40,374 nucleotides of DNA from Geobacter sp. (GTDB lineage: Bacteria > Desulfobacterota > Desulfuromonadia > Geobacterales > Pseudopelobacteraceae): assembly GCA_025360785.1 (NCBI GenBank), contig JANYBN010000049.1, positions 1-40,374 on the forward strand, given 5' to 3'. Below the pieces are notes generated by a model. That model did no database searches, was not told the origin of the DNA, and saw nothing but the letters and a program-made list of their open reading frames with translations. The translations under genes were made by a program, and so were the position numbers. How positions within the stretch are numbered: the stretch's first letter is position 1; the number at the start of each line of letters is the position of its first letter. Positions 24,895 to 33,101 of the stretch are shown here, in pieces.

Positions 24895-25783
24895 TATGGG
24901 CTTTGGGGTGGGCCTTGTCGTAGACCTCCATCAGGCGATCGATGCTGACATGGGTGTATTTCTGGGTGGTGGAGAGCGAAGCGTGGCCTAACAGCTCCTG
25001 AATAACGCGCAGGTCGGCGCCACCCTCCAGCATATGAGTGGCAAAGGTATGCCGTAAGGTATGAGGCGAGATCCGTTTGAAGGCGGCAATCCGCATGACA
25101 TGGGCATCGACTATCCGTGCTACGCTGCGGCGGTTGATGCGTCCGCAGCGGGTATTTAGAAAAAGTGCGCCGGTGAGCGCATCATCACTCCGTAGCTCCA
25201 GATATTCCTGCAGAGCTTTCAAGGCACGACTGCCAACCGGTACGATGCGTTCCTTTCCACCCTTGCCGGTCACCCGTACCATACCGGCAACCAGATCAAG
25301 CCCGCCTATATCCAAACCGGTCAACTCGGAAACGCGAAGTCCGCTTGAATACAACAACTCCAGAATTGCCCGGTCGCGCAGGGCGTATTTCTGATCTGCG
25401 TCCGGTGCCTCCATCAGAGTGGTGGCCTGATCAATATCAAGATGAAACGGTAGTCGCTGTTCTTTCTTGGGTGTAGCGATCAATTCGGCGGGATTCTTTT
25501 CAATCGTGCCGCGACGTACCAGGAAACGGAAAAAAGAGCGGATCGCAGCAAGCTTGCGGCCGATGGAGCTTTTCTTGTTGTCCCTGGACAGTCCGGCCAG
25601 ATAGCGTCTAAGGAGCAGATGGTCGACGTCCCGGGCAGAGACCGCCTCCCCCCTCTCGCGCGCGGCGAATATCAGCAACTGCGCAAGGTCGCTGCGATAG
25701 GCCGCCAGAGTGTGCGGCGAGACATCACGTTCGGTTTGCAGGTAGGTTGTGAACAGTTGTATCTGCTGCTCTAATATAGTCAT
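24878..25783 (-). CDS. xerC: XerC/XerD-type tyrosine recombinase
   Basis: This 301-residue site-specific recombinase resolves chromosome dimers, or serves a mobile element. N-terminal SAM-like domain: [21 protein letters not shown]. The catalytic domain has Arg in [13 protein letters not shown], Lys in [12 protein letters not shown], the [12 protein letters not shown] box (His-x-x-Arg), His in [14 protein letters not shown] and the nucleophilic Tyr just after it. Length and motifs fit a chromosomal XerC/XerD; the two cannot be told apart here. No dif-like site was seen in the window. Start 25783 is preferred to 25810. Confidence 0.9.
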   Translation of the reverse strand: MTILEQQIQLFTTYLQTERDVSPHTLAAYRSDLAQLLIFAARERGEAVSARDVDHLLLRRYLAGLSRDNKKSSIGRKLAAIRSFFRFLVRRGTIEKNPAELIATPKKEQRLPFHLDIDQATTLMEAPDADQKYALRDRAILELLYSSGLRVSELTGLDIGGLDLVAGMVRVTGKGGKERIVPVGSRALKALQEYLELRSDDALTGALFLNTRCGRINRRSVARIVDAHVMRIAAFKRISPHTLRHTFATHMLEGGADLRVIQELLGHASLSTTQKYTHVSIDRLMEVYDKAHPKAHTKSGE

Positions 25784-25870
25784 GATCAAATCCGGCTGGT
25801 AAATAATCAATGCTTCTGATTTACCCCATATATTGCAGAGTTAAGTCGCTCCCTGGAAAATTGCTTTATT

Positions 25871-26347
25871 TTACAATTCCGGCCGGACCGAGCTTATATC
25901 GGTAATGTACACCGTCATCTCACTTCCCGGCTTGCGAACTATAACCTCATCAGCAAGTTTTTTGTGCAGCAGCGCCTGACCGACCGGCGAATCCATGCTG
26001 ATCCTGCCGATGCTGACGTCAATCTCATCCGGGCCAACCAGTTGATAACAGTGCACAGCCCCTGATTCTTCTTCATATGTAACCCAGCAACCGAACGTTA
26101 CCTGTTTAGGGTTCATAGGAACAGTTGCCACCTTCAGCACTTTCAATCGCGAGCCGATGTGTTTCAGTTTGCGGTCAATTTCGCGCAGCCTTTTTTTTCC
26201 GTAAATATATTCGGCATTCTCAGAACGATCACCTTCCGCCGCCGCGTCAGAAACCCCGCGAACGACCTTGGGGCGCTCCACTTTCCAGAGGTAATCATAT
26301 TCTTCACACAGTTTTTTTAAACCTTCAGCAGAAATCAGATTCGTCAT
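25871..26347 (-). CDS. greB: Transcript cleavage factor GreB
   Basis: This 158-residue factor rescues backtracked RNA polymerase by stimulating transcript cleavage. The N-terminal coiled coil reads LWKVERPKVVRGVSDAAAEGDRSENAEYIYGKKRLREID; the tip acids D40 and E43 in GDRSENAEY are present. ERP and KKRLREID at the helix favour GreB over GreA. The C-terminal FKBP-like domain includes SMDSPVGQALLHKKLADEV. Complete. The FKBP gene precedes it on the same strand, but a terminator separates the two. Confidence 0.93.
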   Translation of the reverse strand: MTNLISAEGLKKLCEEYDYLWKVERPKVVRGVSDAAAEGDRSENAEYIYGKKRLREIDRKLKHIGSRLKVLKVATVPMNPKQVTFGCWVTYEEESGAVHCYQLVGPDEIDVSIGRISMDSPVGQALLHKKLADEVIVRKPGSEMTVYITDISSVRPEL

Positions 26348-26366
26348 TCAACAGCTCCGGTGTACT

Positions 26367-26396
26367 AGAAAAAAACAGCCCGCGCAGGCGGGCTGA
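26367..26396 (-). terminator. Intrinsic terminator after the FKBP gene
   Basis: CAGCCCGC and GCGGGCTG form a perfect 8-base stem (26376-26395) with a GCAG loop; on the minus strand it is followed by a run of T (26368-26375). It ends the FKBP transcript before greB. Confidence 0.85.
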
Positions 26397-26423
26397 AAGA
26401 TTGTGATCGGCTGTAAGAGAGCT

Positions 26424-26861
26424 TTACTTTGAAACGTCAAGCAGCTCTACATCAAACAACAGAGTGGCATTCGGAGGAATGGCTCCGCCAGCGCCCTGTG
26501 CTCCGTAGCCGAGCTTGGAGGGGATAATCAGCTTGCGCTTGCCGCCGACTTTCATCGTCATCACACCTTCATCCCACCCTTTAATAACCTGGCCGACACC
26601 GATAGTGAACGAAAATGGTTCGTTGCGATCAACCGAGCTGTCAAATTTTTTGCCGTTTTCAAGTGTTCCGGTGTAATGCACTTTGACCATTTTACCGGCA
26701 GTTGGAGATGCTCCCTTGCCAACTACGACATCAACGTATTTGAGGCCTGATGCAGTTGTCACGGTTTTTACATCCTTCTTTGCCTCTTGTGCGGCAAATG
26801 CCGGGACAGCAAGCAACGCTGCCATAAAAACTGCTGTTACAATTTTGCTGAGATGCTTCAT
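26424..26861 (-). CDS. Exported FKBP-type peptidyl-prolyl isomerase
   Basis: A 145-residue FKBP with an N-terminal signal peptide ([22 protein letters not shown]). The FKBP domain is complete: [53 protein letters not shown] and [16 protein letters not shown]. It assists folding of periplasmic proteins. Start 26861 is chosen for AGGAGG at a good distance; the frame is open to 26960 but gives no sensible protein. Length and single domain fit FkpA-like or FklB-like enzymes without dimerisation arms. Confidence 0.94.
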   Translation of the reverse strand: MKHLSKIVTAVFMAALLAVPAFAAQEAKKDVKTVTTASGLKYVDVVVGKGASPTAGKMVKVHYTGTLENGKKFDSSVDRNEPFSFTIGVGQVIKGWDEGVMTMKVGGKRKLIIPSKLGYGAQGAGGAIPPNATLLFDVELLDVSK

Positions 26862-27053
26862 CCTTGTAATCCTCCTGTTCTGTTTAGTTGCAGTTGCAGC
26901 AAGGATAAATGGTTTCTCTTCCGGTGGCAACAGAGATTTTAAATGAATATAACAAATCACCCGGCAACGTCCTGAATGTGCGGTAATATCGCCGTTAAGT
27001 CACTAAAATTGAATTGACAGAGCAGCGCCAATCATCTACTTTGACATAATAAA

Positions 27054-27132
27054 GCTGGGGGAGTTTCGACTGAGAGCGGCAAGACCGCGACCCTTCGTAC
27101 CTGATCCGGGTAATGCCGGCGTAGGGAAGCGC
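27054..27132 (+). promoter_or_regulatory. TPP riboswitch (THI box)
   Basis: This is the conserved THI-box aptamer upstream of thiSGE: GGGG, then CTGAGA, ACCCTT, ACCTGATCCGGGTAATGCCG and GCGTAGGGAAGC. All the conserved aptamer blocks are present in order, so it should bind thiamin pyrophosphate. A candidate promoter lies just upstream: TTGACA at 27014-27019 and TACTTT at 27037-27042, spacing 17. A terminator follows at 27153, which fits control by premature termination. Confidence 0.95.
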
Positions 27133-27152
27133 GCCGATTGATTGATTTAACA

Positions 27153-27175
27153 AGCCGCTGCTGCGGTTTTTTTTG
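27153..27175 (+). terminator. Riboswitch-controlled intrinsic terminator
   Basis: A GCCGC/GCGG hairpin with a four-base loop is followed by TTTTTTTT, between the THI box and thiS. The stem is short but the T-run is strong, and its place fits a riboswitch expression platform. Confidence 0.8.
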
Positions 27176-27190
27176 TTTGCGGAGGTTGAC

Positions 27191-27391
27191 ATGCAGATTG
27201 TGCTGAACGGCGACAAAGTTGAAACATCGGATGGAAGCACGGTCGAGAAACTGCTGCTGCAACTTGGCATCAGCCGGGATCGGGTGGCGGTTGAGCTTAA
27301 TGCCGACATCGTCCCAAAGTCAGACTATGAAAAGCAGCTTCTTTCGGATGGCGATAAAATTGAAATAGTCCATTTTGTTGGCGGAGGATAA
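27191..27391 (+). CDS. thiS: Sulfur carrier protein ThiS
   Basis: A 66-residue ubiquitin-like sulfur carrier whose C-terminal Gly-Gly becomes the thiocarboxylate that gives sulfur to the thiazole of thiamin. The start MQIVLNGDK, the core [21 protein letters not shown] and the end [11 protein letters not shown] are typical. ATG at 27191 follows GGAGG closely. The frame extends six codons upstream, which is not used. thiG starts 5 bases after the stop. Confidence 0.95.
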   Translation: MQIVLNGDKVETSDGSTVEKLLLQLGISRDRVAVELNADIVPKSDYEKQLLSDGDKIEIVHFVGGG

Positions 27392-27396
27392 CGATT

Positions 27397-28176
27397 ATGA
27401 CACAGACTGCGGACAAATTGATCATTGGCGGGCGCGAATTCACTTCGCGCCTGATGGTGGGCACCGGTAAATATGCCAGCTTCGAGCAGACCGCACGGGC
27501 GCTGGAAATGTCAGGGGCCGAGATTATCACCGTTGCAGTACGGCGGGTAAATCTCGACCGAAGCAAAGAGTCGCTGCTCGATTACATCGACCTGAAAAAA
27601 TATACACTGCTTCCCAATACCGCCGGCTGCTACACGGCCGACGATGCGGTGCGTACCTGCCGTCTGGCCCGCGAGGCCGGCATGTCGGACTTCGTCAAGC
27701 TGGAGGTACTGGGGGATGAAAAGACACTGTTCCCCGACAACGAAGAGCTACTCAAGGCCGCAAAGATACTGGTAGCAGAGGGTTTTACCGTTCTGCCTTA
27801 CTGCAGTGATGATGTGATTGTCTGCAAAAAGCTGGAAGATATCGGCTGCGCAGCGGTAATGCCGCTTGGTGCACCGATCGGCAGCGGCCTTGGCATTCGC
27901 AACCCCTACAATATCCGTATAATTCTTGAAAATGTCAGCGTACCGGTCATCGTCGATGCCGGCGTCGGCTCGGCGTCCGATGCCGCAATCGCCATGGAAC
28001 TCGGCTGTGCCGGAGTGCTTATGAACACCGCCATCGCCGGCGCGCAGGATCCGATCGCCATGGCGGAAGCGATGAAACTGGCGGTGATTGCCGGCCGTTT
28101 GTCATTCAAGGCGGGTCGAATTCCCCGTAAGCTCTACGCCAACGCCTCCAGTCCGCTGGATGGTTTGATCGTTTAG
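27397..28176 (+). CDS. thiG: Thiazole synthase
   Basis: This 259-residue TIM-barrel enzyme builds the thiazole phosphate from dehydroglycine, DXP and the ThiS thiocarboxylate. It has [16 protein letters not shown] near the start, VAVRRVNL, the Lys-bearing [15 protein letters not shown], and the DXP phosphate loop [18 protein letters not shown] with [10 protein letters not shown]. Complete. thiH or thiO (dehydroglycine source) and thiF are not in the window. Confidence 0.96.
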   Translation: MTQTADKLIIGGREFTSRLMVGTGKYASFEQTARALEMSGAEIITVAVRRVNLDRSKESLLDYIDLKKYTLLPNTAGCYTADDAVRTCRLAREAGMSDFVKLEVLGDEKTLFPDNEELLKAAKILVAEGFTVLPYCSDDVIVCKKLEDIGCAAVMPLGAPIGSGLGIRNPYNIRIILENVSVPVIVDAGVGSASDAAIAMELGCAGVLMNTAIAGAQDPIAMAEAMKLAVIAGRLSFKAGRIPRKLYANASSPLDGLIV

Positions 28177-28187
28177 TTCCGCTCCGG

Positions 28188-28829
28188 ATGCAGACAACCG
28201 ATTTCAGACTGTATCTGATCACCGATCGGCATCAGACCTGCGGAAGATCTCTACTGGAAGTTGTGCGCCGATCTCTTGAAACAGGCGTCAAAGCTGTACA
28301 GTTGCGTGAAAAAGATCTTACCGGTGCCGAATTGTACCGTCTGGCTCTAGAAATGAGGAGGCTCACCTCCGATTTCGATGCCCGCCTGATTATCAACGAC
28401 CACGCGGATATCGCACTGGCAGTAGCGGCCGATGGCGTTCATATCGGTGTCAACAGCCTGCCGGTAGCCGCTGTCCGCCAACTGCTGGGGCAGGACAGAA
28501 TCATCGGCTATTCTGCTCACGCCATCGACGAAGCTTTACGTGCCCAGACTGATGGCGCCGATTTTGTCACTTTCAGCCCGGTGTACCCTACCCCATCCAA
28601 GGCCGCTTATGGCGAACCGTGCGGTGTAAAAAAACTGGCTGATGCCGTCACTGCCCTGAAAATTCCTGTTGTCGGCCTGGGGGGGATCTCTCAAGCCAAC
28701 ATCACCGAAACGCTGACTGCCAACGTAGCGGGAATTGCTGTTATATCGGCTATACTGACCGCAGCCGACCCACACGGCGCCGCCGTAACCCTGCTGAAAA
28801 AGATCGAAGAGTATGCCCAACACTCCTGA
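28188..28829 (+). CDS. thiE: Thiamin-phosphate synthase
   Basis: This 213-residue TIM-barrel enzyme joins the pyrimidine pyrophosphate and thiazole phosphate to give thiamin phosphate. It has YLITDRHQTCGRSLLEV, the pyrophosphate site KAVQLREKDLTG, RLIINDHADIALAVAADGVHIG and the phosphate loop PVVGLGGISQANI. Starts 11 bases after thiG. Its 3' end overlaps the radical SAM gene by 17 bases. Confidence 0.96.
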   Translation: MQTTDFRLYLITDRHQTCGRSLLEVVRRSLETGVKAVQLREKDLTGAELYRLALEMRRLTSDFDARLIINDHADIALAVAADGVHIGVNSLPVAAVRQLLGQDRIIGYSAHAIDEALRAQTDGADFVTFSPVYPTPSKAAYGEPCGVKKLADAVTALKIPVVGLGGISQANITETLTANVAGIAVISAILTAADPHGAAVTLLKKIEEYAQHS

Positions 28830-29760
28830 CGAACGACTCCACCCACAACTTCACATCAACTCCTATGGTCATTATCTGCGCCGCCGCTTCGGATTCCGGA
28901 TCAGCAAGGTCAACGTAGACGCTGGTTTCACCTGCCCCAATCGTGACGGCAGCAAGGGAACAGGCGGCTGCATTTACTGCAACAACGTGTCGTTTTCCCC
29001 CAGAGAGACCCAAGCCGTGGTGCCGTTGGAGGAACAGATAGCGGCAGGCATGGCCTATCACCACACCCGTCTAGGCTCAGAAAAATTCATCGTCTATTTC
29101 CAGAAATACACCAACACCTACGGTTCGGTCGAACTGCTGTCCGACCTGTACCGCCGCGCCCTCGATCATCCCGATGTGATCGGCATTTCGGTCGGAACCC
29201 GCCCCGACTCTCTTGAAGATGAAGCCCTCGAACTACTGACGGAGATTGCGCGGACAAAATACGTCTGCCTTGAGCTGGGATTGCAGTCAATGGATGACGC
29301 CATTTTGCAGCGCATCAATCGCGGTCATACTCTCAACGATTTCATTCAGGCGGTCAACCGGGCGGGGGGGCGGAATATTGACCTTTGTGCCCACCTGATA
29401 TTCGGCTTTCCGGGGGAGAGTGCGGCGGAGTTTCTGAAAACCGCCGACCTGATGGCCAGCCTGCCTATCAATTCTCTCAAGCTGCATCAGCTGCATGCCG
29501 TGGAAGGGACAGAACTGGCTGAACTGTACCGCCGGGGAGAGTTTACACCACTGGCACTGGAAGCATACGTCACCACGGTCGCCGACTTTCTGGAACGGCT
29601 CCCGCCACGGATAGCCATCCAGCGCCTGTATGGTTCGGCTCCTCTGGAGATAAGCGTCGCCCCGCAGTGGGGGTTGAAGAACAATCAGATGTGGTATGCT
29701 ATAGTCAATGAATTGACAAAGCGCGGCAGTTGGCAGGGGTTTAGATTTGCGGGGATCTAA
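28813..29760 (+). CDS. YhcC-type radical SAM protein (TIGR01212)
   Basis: A 315-residue radical SAM protein of the YhcC/TIGR01212 group. The cluster cysteines C41, C53 and C56 lie in FTCPNRDGSKGTGGCIYCNN. Other landmarks are FIVYFQKYTNTYG, GISVGTRPDSLEDE, YVCLELGLQSMDDAILQRINRGH and HLIFGFPGES. The substrate of the group is unknown; a role in tRNA or cofactor chemistry is often guessed. It overlaps the end of thiE by 17 bases, so it is the fourth gene of the thi operon. Confidence 0.92.
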   Translation: MPNTPDERLHPQLHINSYGHYLRRRFGFRISKVNVDAGFTCPNRDGSKGTGGCIYCNNVSFSPRETQAVVPLEEQIAAGMAYHHTRLGSEKFIVYFQKYTNTYGSVELLSDLYRRALDHPDVIGISVGTRPDSLEDEALELLTEIARTKYVCLELGLQSMDDAILQRINRGHTLNDFIQAVNRAGGRNIDLCAHLIFGFPGESAAEFLKTADLMASLPINSLKLHQLHAVEGTELAELYRRGEFTPLALEAYVTTVADFLERLPPRIAIQRLYGSAPLEISVAPQWGLKNNQMWYAIVNELTKRGSWQGFRFAGI

Positions 29761-29764
29761 GATT

Positions 29765-29810
29765 CCTTCTCCATCAGGGAGAAGGTGCCTCGAAGAGGCG
29801 GATGAGGGGC
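29765..29810. repeat. Short interspersed hairpin repeat after the radical SAM gene
   Basis: Two adjacent hairpins: CCTTCTCC-atcag-GGAGAAGG (29765-29785) and GCCTC-gaa-GAGGC, followed by GGATGAGGGG. I recognise this as belonging to a widespread dispersed repeat with CCCTCTCC...GGATGAGGG. It starts four bases after the gene and is followed by a T-run, so it may also terminate transcription. Confidence 0.6.
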
Positions 29811-29872
29811 GATTTTTTTGACTTATGTCTCACGGTCAGCCATGCAAGACTTCCAACATTATGAGGAATTGA

Positions 29873-29900
29873 ATAGGGCGGCTATTTCAGCCGCCCTCTA
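29873..29900. terminator. Hairpin between the repeat and the cohesin-like remnant
   Basis: AGGGCGGC (29875-29882) pairs perfectly with GCCGCCCT (29890-29897) around TATTTCA. It would have ended the minus-strand cohesin-like gene, 33 bases after its stop. The T-run is weak on both strands. Confidence 0.6.
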
Positions 29901-29930
29901 AAGCTTGAAAGTATCATCAACACTTCCCGT

Positions 29931-30230
29931 TTACTGCAGCGTCACACTCGCAACCACTACATTCATTCCCGCTATTGGCGCATAGAGTGTCGCATCAAAA
30001 ACACTGTCACCATTCACAACAAAGTTATTTGCTGTCGGAACTGCGCCGTTTGCAAGCTGCAGGGTAATTGTTGCCATTTCTCCTACCAGCGGTAATCCGG
30101 AGACTTCCGAGCTGGCGAGTATCACCTTGAGTGTGCCGGGAGCGCTTGCCGTTGCAGCCGTGTAGACAACCTGCGGTGCAAGTGTGCTGCCGGCGAAGGT
30201 TCCGGAAAGGGCTACTGCGCTGGGTGACAT
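29931..30230 (-). pseudogene. Remnant of a cohesin-like exported protein, C-terminal part only
   Basis: The 99-residue frame (PQVVYTAATASAPGTLKVIL, EVSGLPLVGEMATITLQLANG and a closing VVVASVTLQ) resembles the second half of the cohesin-like beta-sandwich domain of long exported Geobacter proteins with Ala/Thr/Val-rich chains. No signal peptide, no first half, and no ribosome site are present; the upstream DNA abruptly turns into a fragment read on the other strand. It is best taken as a truncated gene. The terminator at 29875 fits its original orientation. Identity is by composition and pattern, so moderate. Confidence 0.55.
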
Positions 30231-30232
30231 GC

Positions 30233-30328
30233 GGTGTGAAAGTCGAGGAAATTGAACAGCTTCTGGCGGGTGCTGACGAGGAGAAAAAAAGGATGATCAT
30301 GAAGATCGTGCGGGCGGTGGTGCGGTAG
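30233..30328 (+). pseudogene. Remnant of a regulator C-terminus (possible XRE-type)
   Basis: The frame ends with GVKVEEIEQLLAGADEEKKR and MIMKIVRAVVR, then TAG. This looks like the usual C-terminal helix of small XRE/Cro-type helix-turn-helix proteins. No N-terminal DNA-binding part is present; upstream lies the oppositely oriented cohesin-like fragment. I read it as debris from a deletion or inversion. Identification is tentative. Confidence 0.4.
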
Positions 30329-30400
30329 GTTCTTCAGTTTGACGGATTGACAATCTGCGTGCTATTGTTTGTCTGTACCGCTAATTTTCAGGAGGTTTTT

Positions 30401-30601
30401 ATGCCATCACTCCAACGTATAGAATCTCAAGTTGCATCACTTCCAGAATCGGAACTCCGCCTATTCCGCTCTTGGTTCAACGAGTTTGACGCACAACAAT
30501 GGGATCGTTCGCTTGCAGCAGATATTGACAACAGTAAACTCGACTCTCTTGCAGCGGAAGCCCTTGCACAGTATGGCGCCGGCCAATGCAAACCGCTTTG
30601 A
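30401..30601 (+). CDS. Putative antitoxin of a type II toxin-antitoxin pair
   Basis: A 66-residue acidic protein, MPSLQRIESQVASLPESELR and on through SWFNEFDAQQWD, of the kind that precedes RelE/ParE-like toxins; no defined DNA-binding fold is visible by eye. Start 30401 has a GGAGG site six bases away; a longer frame back to 30347 is not used. The gene overlaps the toxin start by 16 bases, as expected for coupled antitoxin-toxin translation. Confidence 0.75.
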   Translation: MPSLQRIESQVASLPESELRLFRSWFNEFDAQQWDRSLAADIDNSKLDSLAAEALAQYGAGQCKPL

Positions 30602-30852
30602 TTCATCAGGCTTCTCCACGTTTCTGGGACTGCTACTCTCGCCTTCCATCTGCAATTCAACAACTAGCCGATGCCAATTTTGCCTTACTGAAACAGAACC
30701 CTCGCCATCCTTCCCTTCATTTTAAACAAATCGGACAGTTCTGGTCTGTTCGTATCGGCCTCCGTTACCGCGCCCTTGGCGTCTCCATCCCCGACGGTGT
30801 TGTCTGGTTCTGGATTGGAACGCATAGCGAATACGACCGCTTGATTAACTGA
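30586..30852 (+). CDS. RelE/ParE-like toxin
   Basis: An 88-residue protein with SPRFWDCYSRLPSAIQQLADAN, LLKQNPRHPSLHFKQIG and FWSVRIGLRYRALGVS, a RelE/ParE fold signature: a helical hairpin followed by a beta-sheet carrying basic residues (R near SVRIGLRYR), and the closing WFWIGTHSEYDRLIN. The small length and the overlap with the antitoxin support the call. The target, gyrase or ribosome-bound mRNA, cannot be told. It is just upstream of gltX. Confidence 0.82.
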   Translation: MQTALIHQASPRFWDCYSRLPSAIQQLADANFALLKQNPRHPSLHFKQIGQFWSVRIGLRYRALGVSIPDGVVWFWIGTHSEYDRLIN

Positions 30853-30965
30853 AATCAGGACAATAGGCATTTCCAGTCAGTCAGAAAATGCTTTTTCAAC
30901 AATAGTAGTGAATGCTATACTGCCTCTCGCAGTTACCTCAGTACCCATTCCAAGGAGTTACAATA

Positions 30966-32369
30966 ATGTCCGAACTTCGCGTCCGTTTTGCCCCCAGCCC
31001 AACCGGGTATCTTCACGTCGGTGGTGCCCGCACCGCGCTATTCAACTGGCTGCTGGCCAGGAAACAGGGTGGCACGTTCATTCTGCGTATCGAAGACACC
31101 GATGTGGAGCGCTCCACCAAGGAGTCCGTGGATGCGATTCTGGAAGGAATGAAGTGGCTCGGACTTGACTGGGACGAGGGTCCCTTCTATCAATCGGATT
31201 CGTTTCCGCTTTACAAGGAGTATGTCCGGAAACTGCTGGATGCCGGCAAAGCCTATAAATGTTACTGCACCTCCGAAGAGCTGGACGCCAAGCGCAATCT
31301 TGCCATGCAGGAAGGTCGCAAGCCTAAGTATGACGGTACCTGCCGCGAGCGGGCCGACCAGCCGGAAGGGCAGCCGTATGTGGTCCGCTTCCGGGCGCCG
31401 CAGGGAGGAGTAACGGCTTTTGATGACCTGATCAAGGGAACCATTACCTTCCCGAATGAAGAGCTGGATGACCTGATCATTCAGCGCACCGACGGCACAC
31501 CGACCTACAATTTCTGCGTCGTGATTGACGATGCCACCATGCGCATTACGACCGTCATCCGTGGCGATGACCACGTCAACAACACGCCGCGCCAGATTCA
31601 GCTCTACGAAGCACTCGGATTTCCTGTGCCGCAGTTCGCTCATGTGCCGATGATCCTGGGGGCAGACAAGGCGCGCCTTTCCAAACGACATGGCGCCACC
31701 AGCGTCATTTCCTACCGTGACATGGGATATCTGCCGGAAGCGCTGTTAAACTACCTGGTACGACTGGGGTGGAGTCATGGTGACGATGAGATTTTCAGCA
31801 GCGAAGAGATGATTCAGAAATTTGATATCGGCAATGTCGGGCGCTCCGCCTCAGTTTTCAATACCGAAAAGCTGAATTGGCTGAACGCGCATTACATTAA
31901 AACCGGCGATCCTGCGCGGCTTGCAGGCCTGCTGTTGCCGCATCTCTCTGCACATGAGGTAACTACGCTCAATGGCCCCGACCTGATGGCGGTGGTCAAG
32001 ACGCTGCAGGAGCGGGCTCAAACGCTTGAAGAGATGGCGGAACGCGCCGTGTTCTACTACAACGCCCCGGTCAGTTATGATGAGGCCGCACTGGCCAAGT
32101 TTGACAAGGAGCTGCTGCTGGCAGTTTTTGCGGCGGTAACGGAGAAGCTTGCATCTGCGCCGCTGGGCGATGTTGCCGGAATCGATGCCCTCTTCAAAGA
32201 GGTCTGCACCGAGAATAGCTGGAAGATGGGGCAGGTTGGCCAGCCGGTCCGGATCGCCCTCTCGGGTGGCACGCAGGCGCCGGGAATAGGTGAAATTGTA
32301 GTGACGCTTGGGGTGGATGAGACGATCAGGCGAATTCAGAAAGCACGGGAGCATGCAGCCGGAAAATAA
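30966..32369 (+). CDS. gltX: Glutamyl-tRNA synthetase
   Basis: This 467-residue class I synthetase charges tRNA-Glu. It has the HIGH-type motif in [18 protein letters not shown] and the KMSKS-type motif in [13 protein letters not shown]. The anticodon-binding C-terminal part is present through [23 protein letters not shown]. Start 30966 ([15 protein letters not shown]) has AAGGAG. Whether it is discriminating or non-discriminating toward tRNA-Gln cannot be decided by eye. A terminator-like hairpin follows. Confidence 0.97.
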   Translation: MSELRVRFAPSPTGYLHVGGARTALFNWLLARKQGGTFILRIEDTDVERSTKESVDAILEGMKWLGLDWDEGPFYQSDSFPLYKEYVRKLLDAGKAYKCYCTSEELDAKRNLAMQEGRKPKYDGTCRERADQPEGQPYVVRFRAPQGGVTAFDDLIKGTITFPNEELDDLIIQRTDGTPTYNFCVVIDDATMRITTVIRGDDHVNNTPRQIQLYEALGFPVPQFAHVPMILGADKARLSKRHGATSVISYRDMGYLPEALLNYLVRLGWSHGDDEIFSSEEMIQKFDIGNVGRSASVFNTEKLNWLNAHYIKTGDPARLAGLLLPHLSAHEVTTLNGPDLMAVVKTLQERAQTLEEMAERAVFYYNAPVSYDEAALAKFDKELLLAVFAAVTEKLASAPLGDVAGIDALFKEVCTENSWKMGQVGQPVRIALSGGTQAPGIGEIVVTLGVDETIRRIQKAREHAAGK

Positions 32370-32392
32370 CCGGTTTCGATAAGCAGTGACAC

Positions 32393-32430
32393 CAGGGTAG
32401 TCAGCATAGTGAGCCGGCTACCCTTTTTAT
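32393..32430 (+). terminator. Probable intrinsic terminator after gltX
   Basis: GGGTAG (32395-32400) pairs with CTACCC (32418-32423), followed by TTTTTA. The loop is long (17 bases), so the stem is modest. It ends the gltX transcript. Confidence 0.6.
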
Positions 32431-32561
32431 TTATCAATATGCTGTCCGGATTCCGCAGAGCCTGATTGTTACAATCCGGTGAATTTTTGCTGCAGGGTTT
32501 GCAATGCTCACGATGACGTCTATACTTACACTTTTGATCACCAGTCAATTTGGAGGAAGCC

Positions 32562-33092
32562 ATGATTTTGTATGTAATGCGGCATGCCGAAGCGGTAGAG
32601 GGAAGTGACCTCTTGCAGGATGAGTGGCGTTATCTGACCGACAAAGGAAGGTTGGCGGCAAAAAACGTGAGCTCATCGGTTGCCAGGATCGGCCCCAAAC
32701 CGCGGCTGACCGTAACCAGCCCCCTGACCCGTGCGGTACAAACAGCCGAGATAGCCGCTCTAAAGGCCTGCCGCAAAAATGTCATTGTCGCAAGCCGGCT
32801 CCTCATACCGGGAGCTGATGTTGAAGGATTGGTTGCGTACCTGAAGGGATGCAAGGATGCCAAGCGGGTCATGCTGGTAGGTCACGAACCGCAGCTCGGT
32901 TTGTTGGTTGCCACGCTGCTTGGGCGGGAGAATGAGGCGATCCCGTTGAAAAAGGGCGCCTGTGTGACGCTGGATTTTGATCCGGATAAAGACATCAAGC
33001 CCGCCACTTTTCTCCGGTATCTGGTACCGGGCAAAGCGAAAATAACGTCCTTCAAAAAGGCATTTCCACGCACTGACAAACAGGATAAATAG
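32562..33092 (+). CDS. sixA: SixA-like phosphohistidine phosphatase
   Basis: A 176-residue histidine-phosphatase-superfamily protein. The RHG-type nucleophile motif is YVMRHAEAVEG with the His in RHA, the substrate Arg is in LTVTSPLTRAVQTAE, and the second His is in MLVGHEPQLGLLVATLL. SixA dephosphorylates phosphohistidine on two-component phosphotransfer proteins or PTS proteins. ATG at 32562 has GGAGG; it is followed 9 bases on by the CHAD gene. Confidence 0.9.
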   Translation: MILYVMRHAEAVEGSDLLQDEWRYLTDKGRLAAKNVSSSVARIGPKPRLTVTSPLTRAVQTAEIAALKACRKNVIVASRLLIPGADVEGLVAYLKGCKDAKRVMLVGHEPQLGLLVATLLGRENEAIPLKKGACVTLDFDPDKDIKPATFLRYLVPGKAKITSFKKAFPRTDKQDK

Positions 33093-33101
33093 CCCGAACC
33101 T

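Noticed and set aside
24878-25783. xerC/D as an integrase of a mobile island
   Set aside because: No att-like repeats, tRNA or cargo genes flank it, and its neighbours are housekeeping genes, so a chromosomal Xer role is simpler.
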